Below are positions 25,092 through 37,451 of a stretch of DNA of 64,000 nucleotides, in pieces. Below the pieces are notes generated by a model. It was not told where the DNA came from, ran no database searches, and saw only the letters and a program-made list of their open reading frames with translations. This DNA comes from Bagarius yarrelli. Taxonomy: Eukaryota; Chordata; Actinopteri; Siluriformes; Sisoridae. A program made the translations under genes and the position numbers. The number at the start of each line of letters is the position of its first letter. Position 1 is the first letter of the stretch. The DNA lies in the NCBI GenBank assembly GCA_005784505.1, contig VCAZ01000005.1, positions 2,432,001 to 2,496,000 on the forward strand, written 5' to 3'.

Positions 25092-25139
25092 GTCAAAACG
25101 TCTTCTAATGACTACTAAATGTCTTTTAATGACTACTAA
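25092..25139. repeat. Short tandem duplication
   Basis: TCTTCTAATGACTACTAAA is followed immediately by TCTTTTAATGACTACTAAA, one T apart. It abuts the hairpin at 25141. Confidence 0.8.
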
Positions 25140-25140
25140 A

Positions 25141-25187
25141 CTCTTTGGTGTTGAGGACACAACAGTTTCGGCCTCAACACCAAAGAG
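25141..25187. repeat. Perfect 16-bp inverted repeat (hairpin)
   Basis: CTCTTTGGTGTTGAGG (25141..25156) and CCTCAACACCAAAGAG (25172..25187) are exact reverse complements around a 15-base loop. No poly-T or gene end gives it an obvious terminator role. It could be a footprint of an element or a small stem-loop transcript. Confidence 0.9.
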
Positions 25188-25199
25188 ATTCTTTACAAA

Positions 25200-26155
25200 G
25201 TGGCGTTGATGCTAACAGCGAAAGGGAAAACTATGGGACAGGGATGTAGTCATTAAACATTTTTCTGTTCACATGTCTCCAGCTAAGCACCACCATAATC
25301 TGTCACTGATCAGTGCAGCTGCTGACATGCTGCGGTGAAATGTAATGGAAAAGAAAGATGCATGCTGTGATCTGTCTATCCCCATAGCAGAAGAAGTGAC
25401 AGGGCGCCTACCCACAGTTTGTCCTTATTCACACCACCTGATCTGTGCATCCAGCTGGGATGCTAATTATCAGCAGCAGCTAATTGGCTTGCAGGACCTC
25501 ATGTGACGGCTACACACAGCCTAATCACCCCACATTCTCTCAATGCAGTGTGTGTAATTAATTAAAAGTACAAAAATAAATAAATAAAAATAGAAGGGAA
25601 CGCAAAATTGGGATAGGAAGGAATGGGAATTGAAAAGTGAGGGACGCTATATGGTAGATTATACCGCTAATTTAATAGTTCATTCACATAGAACTGGCAG
25701 AATCACACAAGGAAAGAGAAAATTAAACTAAAGACCGGGTTCACATTATAAACTCAAGATGTTGTAGCATGGCTAGACATAAACACCACTTACCTTTAAT
25801 CCCGTTCACACCCTCAACCTTTTGATTTGTTTGCAAAAGTAAATACGCCCTCTCACAGTCATTCCAGTGTCCAAAAATAAAGAACACATGGTGCTGATTA
25901 TGAGACAAGCTGAAGCTCATGAACACCCATACCTTAGAGGTGTTAAGGTGTGAAAATCTGCTAGGTGCATTAGTGGATTTTGCATAAAACCGTTGTAGAA
26001 GCAAGCAAAGATTTACATGTTTAAATTCAAATCTGATAAGAAACGATACGATATGATCAAAAGTAAGAGAGGTAGAGTACTTTAGGTACATTTACAACAA
26101 TAATTACTCAAGTCACAGCAAATAATTTACTTGTGCAGCAGTAATAAGTAGTAAA
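25200..26155. other. Non-coding DNA, no gene seen
   Basis: The longest open frame (minus 25741..26091, 116 residues) has no recognisable domain, signal or splice context and AT-biased composition, so it is not called a gene. Confidence 0.4.
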
Positions 26156-26160
26156 TTACT

Positions 26161-26356
26161 AGGGAAGTGGTAGCTCAGTGGTTAAAATGTTGGACTGCTA
26201 ATTGGAAGATCGGGGTTAGATTCCCAGCACCACCAATTTACTACTGCTGGGCCTTTTAGCAAGGCCCTTAACCCCTTATTGCTCAGATGTATAAAAGAGA
26301 TAAATGTAAGTCACTCTGGTTAAGCGTGTTTGCCAAATGCTGTTAATGTTAATGTA
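26161..26356 (+). repeat. tRNA-derived SINE, near-complete reference copy
   Basis: Order: A-box-like GTGGTAGCTCAGTGGTTAA, B-box-like GGGTTAGATTCCC, CAGCACCACCAATTTACTAC, GGCCCTTAACCCCTTATTGC, TATAAAAGAGATAAATGTAA, CACTCTGGTTAAGCG, GCCAAATGCTGTTAATGT. The head matches a tRNA gene's internal promoter (RNA polymerase III), and the rest is the SINE body. Other copies in the window are described against this one. Confidence 0.9.
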
Positions 26357-26359
26357 GTT

Positions 26360-27315
26360 ACTTTGGATCTGATTAAATGAACTGAAAATCTTTATTATCG
26401 AATACATCAATTAATATTAATTTTCCAGTTTTTGAAGTAGGTTATCTGTAAGGTTAAAGTGTACATAGTGGTAGAATCCCTCTTATAGACAGATTATGAT
26501 GAAACCACCTAAAAGGTATCCTATTGTTTAACTGTTCTTTTACCATAAACTTTCTGAACTGAACATAGTTTGGCGTACGTATTTCAGATGGCTGCAGCCT
26601 ATCGCCAGACTCACCTTCACATTATACGTAAAATGATGAAAACTAATGATTAAAACTACATTTTCCTAATTAACTTGTAACAGTAATAGAGAAATGAAAT
26701 CAAATGTAGTGAATTAAAAGCCAATTTGTGCAATTAAAAATGAATTGGAGTGAAAGTTGAAGTAAAACTAGTCTGGGTAGGTTTAAGCAATACTGCGTAC
26801 AGGTAATCATGCATGTGCATTAGCCTATAATGCAATGTCGCAAATGGCGCATACACTTGCACTGCGTTATGTACTATGCCGTCTAATTTATGCATTTTTA
26901 GACAGGAACAAATTCTCAAATAAAACACAACACTTTTATTTAATCATTTAAAAAAATAAAAACTAATTTATTCCCTGGTCAGTTATTTTTGCCATCTGGT
27001 TAAAGTATCGGTTAGCCCCGCCCCTTCTTTACTATATAAACAAAGGTGTAGGTGATAAGTGCAAGCAAACTTCCCTGATTTATTTATTAATTTATTTTTG
27101 TTTAAACACGTGCATTGAATCCACCTGGAATTTTTTTGTGTACACAATCTTATCAAAGCAACTTATATTTATCTTCTTTTTTTTTAAACTGAGAAGGGCC
27201 CAACATTATCTACCACTTTCTCCTGATGTCAATGTTTAAGTAATCTCATCTATGTTTAATTAAGAATTAGGCATTGGTACAGGTATTTTTGGGCATTTGG
27301 GGTTGCCAGTTCTCG
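26360..27315. other. AT-rich non-coding DNA, no gene seen
   Basis: No coding frame or known repeat recognised. Confidence 0.4.
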
Positions 27316-27319
27316 AAAA

Positions 27320-27516
27320 TTTACATTTACATTTGCAGCATTTGGCAGATGTCCTTATCCAGAGCGACTTGCATTTATCAAATGTTTTTTTTATACAACT
27401 GAGCAATTGGGGGATGAGGGCCTAGCTCAGGGGCCCACAGTTGGCACTTGGTGGTACTGGGAATCAAACCCCAGTCTTTCTGAAATCAGGCCAACAAATT
27501 AACCACCAAGCCACCC
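27320..27516 (-). repeat. tRNA-derived SINE, near full length
   Basis: TTACATTTACATTTGCAGCA, GGCAGATGTCCTTATCCAGA, GAGCAATTGGGGGATGAGGG and CAAGCCACCCC in order. The open frame beginning at 27441 starts inside it and is not a gene. Confidence 0.9.
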
Positions 27517-27519
27517 CAA

Positions 27520-28790
27520 AAATAAAAGGCACTGAACAGTGGAAGTCTTCAGTAAAAGTTTTGTCCTGCTGGTTGAAGTCTCTTTATATCCTGATAGCAA
27601 TCATTAAGTTAAGTGGTCTAAATGTATTTATATGTATTTATATATTCTGTGACAGCCTTGGGACCAAGAAATGTTTGTCCAATTAAAATGTACGATCCAA
27701 AAATATTGATAGGCTTTTTCTACCTACCTGCCAACACATGTGCATACTAAATTAATATTGGTGTCGACTATAGGAGTCAAAGGTTCTAAAAGGTGATGCA
27801 ATGGTTGCATTATTTCTTTTGGACAGGTAGAAATATCATGTGCTTTGATTTTGGTGTGTGTCGATAACAACTAGATTATGTAGGTGATGTACCTTTACTA
27901 ACGAGCTTAGCGTGTAATCGGGAACTATTTTTTTGTTTGATATTTTAGTACCGTTACAAATTGTACTATAAAGTCACCAGTCAATGACACATGATGTATT
28001 ATAGTATTGTTTCTGATCATTTAGTCTGTGCGAGATCATGCATTCAGGAGGCGTGGCTTTAGATAACGAGTGTGGGACATACACTGTCAGTACTGCAGGC
28101 TACAGTTAGGCTACCGACTCACCATCTAATAAAAAAAAAATACTTTTGTCATCAACATCGCAACTTTAATACTTCCTCTAGGCACTCAACATCAATGCAG
28201 ACCACTTTACACTTCCCTCCAGTTCACTCTCAACTTTCATTTATTTACAATTTGTAATCTATCATTTTGGAACCACACATTCGGCACATAGCAAATACTG
28301 TGCACAAAAAAACCAACAACATCTGTTTCCCAGTATTCTGAGACTGACATGCTGTCTGTCAGTTTTTCTGAGTCACTAAAAGTGTAATGATGCTGGCTTA
28401 GATTGAGTTTTGTTCACAGCAGGAATTCTGTGCCAGCATCTTAATAAAACACAGAATCAAATGGTTCTTTCCTGATATCATTCCACTCACATTACTGTAT
28501 TTTTTGTGTGCCAAGCTCGATGGTAATACATGACTGTAAAACATAACGATGGAAAAAAGTCTAAACTGCAATTAAATTATTGCAAAAAAAATAATTAAAA
28601 AAAAAAATTCTAATATTTTATATATATAATAAATTATAATAGAAAACATGCTTGCAATCAGTATTAATGCACATAAAATCATAGATAATGGTTACCATAT
28701 CTGGCCTTGTTACCCATTTACATAGCTTTTTAATACTTTAAACATTAAACATTTTTTAAATTTATTTCTTATACTTTGTATATTATAAAT
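27520..28790. other. AT-rich non-coding DNA, no gene seen
   Basis: No supported coding frame; poly-A runs near 28130 and 28600. Confidence 0.4.
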
Positions 28791-28797
28791 AATAAGT

Positions 28798-28933
28798 CTC
28801 TTTTATACAACTAGCAAGTGGAGGTTAAGGCCCTTGTTCAGGGGCCCAGCAGTGGTAACTTGAAGGCACTGAGAAAGAAAACCCTGATCTTCCGGTTAGC
28901 AATACAACACTGAGTGCTGCGCTACCACTTTCC
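28798..28933 (-). repeat. tRNA-derived SINE, head half only
   Basis: CTCTTTTATACAACTAGCAA, then CAGGGGCCCAGCAGTGG and TTCCGGTTAGCAATACAAC. The core GCATTTGGCAGACG end is missing. Confidence 0.8.
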
Positions 28934-29577
28934 CATATTAATTTCTTAACCTATTTTTTCATATTTCTGCTAAACATGCTAACATCATTTAGCAGGTTTT
29001 GAATTAGCTAGGAGAAAGTATTATCTCTTGTAGAGCACTTGGTGCTTATCTTTCCATCATGGTGGGCAACATGGTATAGATTATTAAATAAACGCAACTA
29101 TGTGCAGAAAGCAGGTTGATTTATATTCCTGGAAGCAGGTGGTCTCTAGAGGGTCAAGTAGTTTTATAGTAGATACAGAGTAAAAAACCTGTAACTGTCT
29201 CAGGCTAAGATTAATGTCTCCTTGAGGAGTGACTTTCTAGATGTAAATGAGGTGGCGTGAATAAGGGGTCTGTCCCTGTTTAGGAGAAGCTAAATGTGGA
29301 TTTTTTTTTCTCTGTTTTTGATATAAGGATCATTGAGACTTTTTAGACAAGGGAAAAATAATGCCTTTTTCACAGGAAATGTTAATGTTATGTCATGTTA
29401 TTATGAGGGAAGTTCTACAGGTGGTAATTCGAGCTCTGGAATGTGGTTCCAGTAATAGTGTTCTAGCTAATGTTATGAAATTTGAAATGGCTAGTTAAAT
29501 GAATAGAAATTTAGTTTAATTTGTGATGAAAATTAAGCATTCAATCATTTACATCAAGGGTTTAAATCTTTACAAAC

Positions 29578-29943
29578 TAGTGATGGACAATTCGGATCAG
29601 TTTATCGACTTGGAATCTCGTTCAGCAAAATGAATGAATCTTTTCTCGAGTCATTTTGTTCATTTTAGCAGAATATTATTAAAATATGCCATGTTGCTTC
29701 CTTAATACATCTATTACTTACACAAATGTGGACCACATATTTATAATGCCGCCAGTATATAACAAACAGATTAATTGATGGTTTACCTGGGTCTTTATTC
29801 TATGATTAGCCCAACCCACCTCTTTCCTGCCAAGTCTTCGGGTTTCATATGCTTAATATATGCAGTCTGGATTTTTTTTAAATGTTTATTGCCTGTCTTT
29901 GGATAATTTTATGATCATTTTTAAATACTAAACATATATATTC

Positions 29944-29986
<43 letters not shown>

Positions 29987-30146
29987 ATTGAGTGTAGGAT
30001 ACAGAGCCAGGAAAAAACGACTTATCCCCAAGACTTGTCAGATTATTAACGATTCATTGCACAAGTCTTTGTGATGACTCGCTGTTTCCGAGTCATATTA
30101 AAGACTAAACGGACCATTCATGAACAACACTTTACTAATCCAAACC
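29578..30146. mobile_element. MITE-like element with GTGATGG...TTCGGATCA end
   Basis: The left part TAGTGATGGACAATTCGGAT, then TCTCGTTCAGCAAAATGAAT, and the right part GATGACTCGCTGTTTCC, then GAACAACACTTTACTAATCC, are typical of fish elements that begin CTAGTGATGGG. A (TA)n run and unique-looking DNA lie between. Ends are diverged and boundaries approximate. Confidence 0.45.
29946..29982. repeat. (TA)n microsatellite
   Basis: About 18 units, ending in ATTATTATT. Confidence 0.95.
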
Positions 30147-30465
30147 TGACTGAAACAAACAAAAAAAAAAACCCAAGCTTGAATGTATTAGTAGAAGAGT
30201 CATTGGGCGATTTACAGCACAAAATGTAAGCTTGAAATTGAGATTGTTTTAAGCTTTGACATTAGCAATTTTGGGGTAATGACTAGTTTAACTCAATAAG
30301 CATGCTGGCAGGGTGCTTTTCAGCAGCTGTTTGGACAAATGATCAAAGTGGCATTGGAAAGGGTTTGTTTGGTGTTCCCCAGATATGGTTTTTATAAAGA
30401 AACCCCAGATCTTCTTGAATGTGATCCTCTTTGTAGAGAATCAGGCTGAGTGAGCGCAAGAGTCA

Positions 30466-31092
30466 GTAGCCCTGTTTATATCATATTCCGATTACAACTA
30501 ATCCAAGCTAAATAAAAATGCTCCATGTAAACACCCTAATCAGAAAAAAATCCCAAGCTGATTAAAATTTCAACTGGGTTGATATGGGTGGGAAAAACCA
30601 GATGAACCTAAAATTTCCTTACTGTAAAGTATGTATTCTGGTTACTTTAACCCTGGTGTCCAAGATGATTTTGTGGCCCTTGACTTGACCATACCATTGG
30701 TCAACAGGTAATGTTTTCCTGTACATCCTTCTGCAGATACTGGCTCCCTATTAATGACGGCAAATTCCTCAGAAATTATTGGTGTGGCACGTGAAAGTGG
30801 GGTCAGAGCACAAGCTCAGCTATGACACAGGCTATGATATGGCTGGCTGGCGGTGGTGGGGTTTGAACCCAGGTTTTTTTGGTCTTCAGATCAACAACTC
30901 AGGCTGGCGGTGGTGGGGCTTAAACTCGGATCATCCTGGTCTTCAGATAACCAACTCAACGCCTTAACCATTTTAACCACCACCACTAGCGCGATTAAGC
31001 GAGACAACATATTTTTTAAAGAAAATAAACACAGGGAAAAACAAATTTAATTCATGAAGCAAATTGTGCATGTAAACACAGCTAATGTTACA
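30466..31092. mobile_element. MITE (family of 41594..42552) with inner repeats
   Basis: The left end TAGCCCTGTTTATATCATAT followed by TCCGATT and the right end GCATGTAAACACAGCTA are imperfect inverted repeats. TCCATGTAAACACC and AAAATTTCAACTGGGTTGAT in the left part match the copy at 41594. The 30841..30985 tandem repeat lies inside. Confidence 0.6.
30841..30985 (-). repeat. Tandem pair of a SINE-head-like unit
   Basis: GGCTGGCGGTGGTGGGG is present twice, about 60 bp apart, each followed by TTGAACCCAGG-like or TTAAACTCGG-like text and GGTCTTCAGAT. GCCTTAACCATTTTAACCAC follows. The open frames at 30779..31050 are repeat translations. Confidence 0.6.
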
Positions 31093-31099
31093 AGCCAGG

Positions 31100-31530
31100 T
31101 TGTGTGGTGTTTTTCTTTTATACGACAAGATATTTTGTAGTATATTTTTAGAAGATTATTTCATCACTAAGTGCTACCAGGTTTATTCTATGCTTATTTT
31201 AATTCTGGGGGCAATGCTGTGCATGTTTTCTACAGCTTTATTGTTTTTTGTAATTCAGTTAGCAACAAACTGTTAGCTTTGTTTATTTATTCGTAATTCA
31301 TTTCAGTCACAAATTAAATCCTTATAGCGCAAGTATGATATTGGGTGTTTATGTTGCTGACGCAATTTGACCTGCAATTGTTACATTATTTCGTTATTAT
31401 GAAAAAAAAAAATGTTTCGATAAAACTTTTTTTATTGGCTAAAACGTTAAGGTTTAATCTTTTCGAAATTCTTAAAACAAAGGACCCATGTGTAGAAAGG
31501 ATAGAGCTATTTCTGATAAACCTGTAAAAT
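31100..31530. other. AT-rich DNA with short AT-driven open frames, no gene called
   Basis: Two open frames of about 60 residues (31085..31276 and 31345..31527) are rich in Leu, Phe, Ile and Lys as expected from AT bias. No domain seen. Confidence 0.35.
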
Positions 31531-31539
31531 AACACCATT

Positions 31540-32060
31540 AAAAAATCGAAACAATATTAGATTTCGACCTGCCGTTATAATCTTTTACTAGTTAAATGTA
31601 AAGATAAAAAGATCTGTTTAAAAGTTAACCGAACACGATGATCAAAGTCTGTCAGGAAATTAGAAGCCATCAAAAAAGATTTAAAGAAAAAAGCTTTGCC
31701 GTGAAAGATATGGAATTCGAAAAGAAGATGAGATTAAGAAGATAGAGCAAACTTCTGACGACGCTGGGCTAATTAAAGGAAGATCATCGAGTGGCGGCTC
31801 GATGTAAGAGGCAGCAACTAGATATACGATGAATGAAAAAAAAGGGACGCGATGGGAATATCGACACGGACGGGGACGTAGAAGGGGAAAAATTGATGTG
31901 TGGAAAAGCCTGTCGTGATCTGACTTATGTAATTAAAGACAACGACAGAAGATAAAACGTTAGCACAGAGCTTTAAACGCCAGAGGGATCACTTCACAGA
32001 TAAAATAAAAAGCAAGTTTTTAAAAGATCAAAACCCATCTCCCAAAAAATTATATTCCAG
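31540..32060 (+). other. Unassigned purine-rich block of unusual composition
   Basis: The plus strand is strongly purine-rich without being a simple repeat, and has an excess of CGA/ACG words (ATCGAGTGGCGGCTCGATG near 31786, GACACGGACGGGGACG near 31862) unlike its neighbours. All three plus frames are broken by stops every 20-60 codons. I do not recognise it; it could be an eroded element or retrocopy. Confidence 0.25.
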
Positions 32061-32064
32061 CAGT

Positions 32065-33530
32065 AAAAGACATATGTATTAAATGAAAGGTTATCTAATA
32101 TAATAAGGAGACTATGAATTATAAAACACAGTATATACTTTACCATTATGCCTCTTTTTGCAAACAGTTTTTAATTTTACTAATGTACTAAAATTACCAT
32201 ATATAATGGAACAAGAAGCTAGAAAATAAAAGACTAGAAGAGGCTGAATAAGCTTCCATAGAGACAGGTTAGGTTTATTTGCCTATACTTGATATATTTT
32301 GTCTTTTACTTTGCAGGGCTTGTGGAGGAAAGTGAGCTATATGTCAAAAATGGACAAGGGGAGACAATAATTCTCATTTTTACATCTTAGACTGCTCCAC
32401 GCTGTTAAATCCATAGCAATCTACAGAACAGAGTGACTGAAAATACACAAAACGCAAACCACAGCTGCATAATAAGTTGAGAAAAAACTGAAATACCAAT
32501 TATTTTTCCCAAACTAAACAAATCACATATAGGCACATATGCTAATAGATGAATGCAAATCTTTCGAAATGTTATCTACTTGAGGTAAAAAACATTTTCT
32601 ATCCCATCCTAAGCTTTCGCGTCTTATGCCCTTTAACTGATTTGTAATAAGCACCTTGAGATGTGACATTTAGCCTATGCAAAGTCGCAGGAACGAAATA
32701 AACCTTAATACTCGAGTGCGACTAGTTAATGTCTAAACAAACACATTGTTCAGTAAATGGTTTTTTTTGTCAGAATTTGTTTTCTAAAGGTAATCCAGTT
32801 TGAAATTCCAAGAATGATGATTCTCACCAGATTAATGTGGTATTCGGTTGGTAATATTTTATTTGTGGAACAAAAGACATTTCATCTCATGATGACACTC
32901 AATTATTTAGAATAAATTCCACTGAGTAAGACAACAAAAACTGTAATCTGTCAGCTGGTTTATTTTTTTGATTGGATTTTGATTAAAAAGGTTAGCCATT
33001 AGGACATACTTGTGGCAAAGAGAATTAAAATAAGCATACTTTTATAAGCATCTGTGAATTTGATCAATTTTGCATTATAATTGATGTTATTTTTTGACAT
33101 CTGAAATATTTCGGATAAGTATTTAACCTGGTTCTGCTTCGCTGCTGGTTGCTTTAGTATTAAAAACTGTATAGATTTTTGCCACTTTATTATCATGAGC
33201 AACTTTTATCACTACAAAATATGAAAAAAAAAACGCAGAAACATAATAACTATGTTTTTTTTTTTCAACTTGAACTAAATTTGACAAATTTGAAACATGC
33301 ATTTGTCCTATTTCTTTTATTTTTCTTTCCAGGCATTGCCTTTTTATTTAATAAACCACGCTGCAGGTGTTAAATTGAACTACCATATTTACACCTTTTT
33401 TGCCCATATCTAGCACTTTCAGACAAAAATCAGTGTAAATGTAAAAAGATCATGGGAATTCCATTCCATTCCAGGAAACTTGCAATAAACCATAAAAAAG
33501 TTGAGTAAGCCCGAGAATAATCTAAGCAAA
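32065..33530. other. AT-rich non-coding DNA, no gene seen
   Basis: No coding frame or recognised repeat. The open frames at minus 32999..33202 and plus 33179..33373 are AT-driven. Confidence 0.4.
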
Positions 33531-33534
33531 ATAT

Positions 33535-33765
33535 TTATCCATCCATCCATCCATCCATCCATCCACCTATCCATCTATTCTACACAGTGTTGCCCAGGAA
33601 CCCAGGTCACTGGACATCCTGGATTGGGTGCCAACTCATTATAGGGCACAAACAAACATCCAAACACTATAAACAAATAAAATATGCCAATAAGCCTACA
33701 AAACATGTCTTTGGACTCAGGGAGAAAACTACTCGGGTAGTTAATCATATTCTGGAGAATACCTC
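33535..33765 (+). repeat. (ATCC)n run followed by a diverged composite repeat
   Basis: (ATCC) units at 33537..33568, then GTTGCCCAGGAACCCAGG, GTGCCAACTCATTATAGGGC and TGTCTTTGGACTCAGGG. These follow the order of the 22508 repeat (ATCC run, summary of a loop region, GGACTGTGGGAGGAAACC). Confidence 0.55.
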
Positions 33766-33769
33766 ACAT

Positions 33770-35090
33770 CAAACATGGAGTGGTAAATTTAATTAAATGT
33801 ATTATTTCGAAAATAATATATATATAAAAAATATATATTTGAGGTTTCGTATTAATAGTAAATTCAGTATATTTGGTGTGTTAATGCTGTAAAGTGTTTG
33901 GAGCTTTTCGGCTTTATACTAAGGCCTCTGTGAGAACTGATTAATGAAGAGCTCTGATTGGCATTTAGAGCAGTGGTTAGCTGCGTTAAACTAAGATCCA
34001 CCAGACAGCCTATGTGGTCTAATGTTTAAAATGGAAAAATAAATAAATAAATCAAATAAAAAATAAAATGGTAGCTTATGTAAAGTATTTAGATTGGCAC
34101 GTTACATTGTCATGCAAATCCTGGCTGGTCAAATAATGTATGTATCTGTGAAAAAAGCATGCATATTGATGCTTCAACAAATACCCATAGCCGATGAATT
34201 GAATGAGATCTTTTTTCTACTTTAGCCCGAGTTCTTGACCTCATCAAGAATGAGTTTGGTCTGCTGCAGAAGGGGTGACCCGAGTAAGAAAATATTGCAT
34301 ATGATAAGACTCCTACACAATGCTCCAGAGTCACACTCAATAGCCAGGGTAATCTCCATCCTCGATATCATTTACATAGTCTCCCTGCTTTTAAGTGGGT
34401 TCTTCCAAAGAGTAAGATGGATTATGGTGAGGATCCTGTCTCTGGAAGGCTTCAGAAAAAGAAAAGAAATAGTCAAAAGTACTCATAGTAATTGAAAATA
34501 AATGTAGGATAAACTTGAGATAAATATATTGTTTAGACTTAGAGGGCAGAACAGCTTTTAAAAAAAGGAAGATGAGAGAGTGGGATTACTAAGAGACAAC
34601 AAGAGATGCCAGAAGGCCCCTGTCTCTTCAGTTGACAGTCAAGGTTCCCAGCTACATCCTTCCTGTCCCCCAGCTGATAATACACTACAATGATTTCCTA
34701 AACAAAATCCTCAAGTCCTATTAGTTTCAAGCCTGTTCAGGACATCTCAATTCCCCCGAGCGCTTCTGACACAGGGATCATTTCATCTGCACTGTCTGCT
34801 TCCAGACCTGTCAGTAGCAAACACAGGCAGAGCGTAGCACTGTGAAAAGCGGTTCATAAAAAGGACAATTTTTCATATTCAAGTGGCTTGTGATGAAGTG
34901 TGTTACACAACAGAGCGCGTTAAAGAATTAGTGATCCATGTGTTGAACAATTTTAATATTTCCTATCCTATATATAATGTTTGAGGTATATATGTAGCAG
35001 TTATTATCTGAAAATGTCACATTTCAAATGACTGCACCACAGGAGCATTGTGGGTATTCTACCAGCTGATATGTGATAACAATCTGAATT
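33770..35090. other. Non-coding DNA, no gene seen
   Basis: Open frames at minus 34110..34340 and plus 34235..34495 overlap and have no recognisable domain. Confidence 0.35.
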
Positions 35091-35097
35091 AATTACA

Positions 35098-35135
35098 CAA
35101 ACACTATGTAGGCAAAAGTACTGGGACATCAGACA
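35098..35135 (+). mobile_element. End fragment of the 15417-family MITE
   Basis: CACTATGTAGGCAAAAGTAC then TGGGACATCAGAC corresponds to the terminal repeat TATGGACAAAAGTATTGGGA seen at 19200. Confidence 0.5.
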
Positions 35136-35280
35136 TCTCTTTAAGCCTGGCTTACACATAACACACTTAGACATTATTATTTATCCAAATTCCTTAAAGG
35201 ATTTTAAAGCTGCAATTATCAGGTCAAGTGGAACCGGGAACACCAACAATAACACACAATGTATTTGTATATCATAAGTA

Positions 35281-35752
35281 AAATGGCATCTACACTAATC
35301 CATCTGGTTTCTTCTTATTCTGAACTCAACATCACCACCAGATCCAATCTGCATCCAGCCCAGTTGGTGGATCAGCACTTACCCCAAGAGGCAGATTCCC
35401 AGTGATGACCTTGTCGACTAGACAGCCATTCAGACAAGATTACATACACTTTGCTGCAGCATGGAATAACCTGCTGGTTTGTCTGGTCAGAGGAGAACTG
35501 AGCCTGGCTTCTCCCAAGGTTTTTTTTTCTTCATTCTGCCACCGATGGACTATTGGTTCCCTGCTGCTGTCACCTCTGGCGTGCTGAGTTCGGGACTCTT
35601 AATTTACAGATATTAGTTAGACTGAACGGAGTGCTTTAGTGAGTGCTTTAGTGAGTGTTCCCTATTGTCTTATTGAATTCTGTAAAGCTGCTTTGACACA
35701 ATTTTTATTGTTAAAAAGCGTTTTATAAAGGCGTATTATAAAGTAATACATA
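35281..35752 (+). repeat. Interspersed repeat with LINE-like 3' tail (copy 1)
   Basis: CTTCTCCCAAGGTTTTTTTT, then GACTATTGGTTCCCTGC, ending TGTAAAGCTGCTTTGACACA and ATTGTTAAAAAGCGTTTTAT. The same tail occurs at 45655..45885. The class (SINE or LINE) is uncertain. The open frame at 35402..35587 is part of it. Confidence 0.65.
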
Positions 35753-35857
35753 CTAATTTCGGTTTTTTGAACACCCTATTTTACATTTAGTCAAAATAGC
35801 CACAATAGTAAGTAATACTGAGATCAGGCACTAAAAATGCAGACACTACATTTCATT

Positions 35858-35912
35858 GGCTCTGTACATGTACCTTGTACAATGAGAATTAAGTTGAATC
35901 TAATCTAATGAG
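35858..35912 (+). repeat. LINE-like 3' tail fragment
   Basis: TGTACCTTGTACAATGAGAA then TTAAGTTGAATCTAATCTAA matches the common fish tail 'caatgacaataaagttgaa'. Confidence 0.5.
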
Positions 35913-35914
35913 TC

Positions 35915-37430
35915 TTGAGATGGTCTTGGGTGCAGTTGGTGGTCTTTTAGTTTTCTTGATGGAATAATTTAACGCTATGAAGACATACTAGTTTCAACAT
36001 ATTAGTTGCTATAAAAACTGGCGTTTTCTCACCTACGTGTAATTATGCACGGCACATATATTTTAATTATGAGCCAGTCAACCTGCAAATAATCTTTGCA
36101 ATGACGTTCATTTTCTCAAACAGCAAAAATGGATTTGCTGCTGAAGATTGGATGATAAATTACAGCTTTTCTTTAGCCACAGCAAATCACATGATTCTGT
36201 CACGTTTCCCAGTTCACTATCTCCTAGTTTGTGTTTTTCCTAATTAGAATCTCAGTTTAGGATCTGTGTTTACTTGGTTTTGTTGCCTTTTGCGTTGTGT
36301 GAATCACTTTACCGTTTTTACTGTTATGCTCTACAAACTCCTGTAATTGTTCGTTGGTGGTGCTTGGAGTTTTTTAGCATACAACTTGTGTATCATTACA
36401 CCGATAAACATAATTAAAAAAAGTAAAAATTAGGACTGTTGCGTTGTCTTTCATTAAGTATGGATGGAGAACTCATAAGTTCTAGAATGTAGTTTTTGCC
36501 GGAAATATTAGCCTGTGCGCTATATATTACAAGTGAAACTTTTTGACTCCTACAGCATTAGTGACACTGATATGACAAGATGCTGACTTGGTCCAGGGAA
36601 TTACTCATAATTCCATTTGGGAATGGATCCCACTCATACGTCGCATAGAATTTACCTTCAGGATTCACAATAAAGACGAATGAAAAATGAGCCCCGAGGA
36701 ACTGCTTAGATTTCCAATGGGAATGTTAAGCATGTAACTATTCCCTCACTGTTGGACTCACAAACACATAGATCATACCTCGAACTGCTGACAGTTCTTA
36801 AAAGGTCTGTGCAGTTCCCTTTCCCACATACGTGTCATGTAATTTCCAATAAAATTTCACCCACACAGTCTCCTGGAGAAATCAGTAGCAGTATCCAACA
36901 GACCATAAACTGAGTGCAATAACAAACTACCGCAACTTGTGGATGTCATACATCAAAATGATCAGCTCAATGAGGAGAGTTTTATCATAGCAGATGACAG
37001 AACTCTCGACACAATGCGCAGAATTGCATTAGTGGTCACCTGGTGCGTCAGGTGCATGTGGTTTTGAGGCCGACTGTAACCACAATACTACTTGTACACA
37101 GACACATATCAAAACATGGTCGAGTGAAGAAGATTAACATATCAAGTATTTTAGCTCCATCATATACACATAAAACGCATGTTAATCCTCTATAACAAAT
37201 GGAATCACAAAACTCTGATATAGACATGTGACCCTTTAAATCTCCTGGCCTATTTAGTAAAAATGTATTATGGGAATTGTAAAGCCATCACTTGCTTATA
37301 AACTTCCATAAAGTCTATTATATTAAAAGGGCAAATTAAATACAATCATTACAGATACTCTTACGGGTCAATTTAATTAAGCTTCAACAAACACATACAC
37401 ACTTGAAGCTCCCCTACTGACCCGTGTGTG
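35915..37430. other. Non-coding DNA, no gene seen
   Basis: Mostly unique-looking. 36420..37120 is less AT-biased and free of recognised repeats. No coding frame. Confidence 0.35.
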
Positions 37431-37451
37431 TGTTTTTTTTTTTTTTTTTTT
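37428..37451. repeat. Poly-T run after a short GT run
   Basis: GTGTGTGTG then about 19 T. Confidence 0.85.

Noticed and set aside
25741..26091. A 116-residue open frame on the minus strand
   Set aside because: Length is near chance for AT-rich DNA scanned on six frames; no domain, splice or promoter context.
26161..26240. tRNA gene
   Set aside because: The A- and B-box-like words belong to a SINE head that recurs at many sites; no intact cloverleaf was seen.
34110..34495. Overlapping open frames on both strands
   Set aside because: No recognisable domain and no splice signals that I could support.
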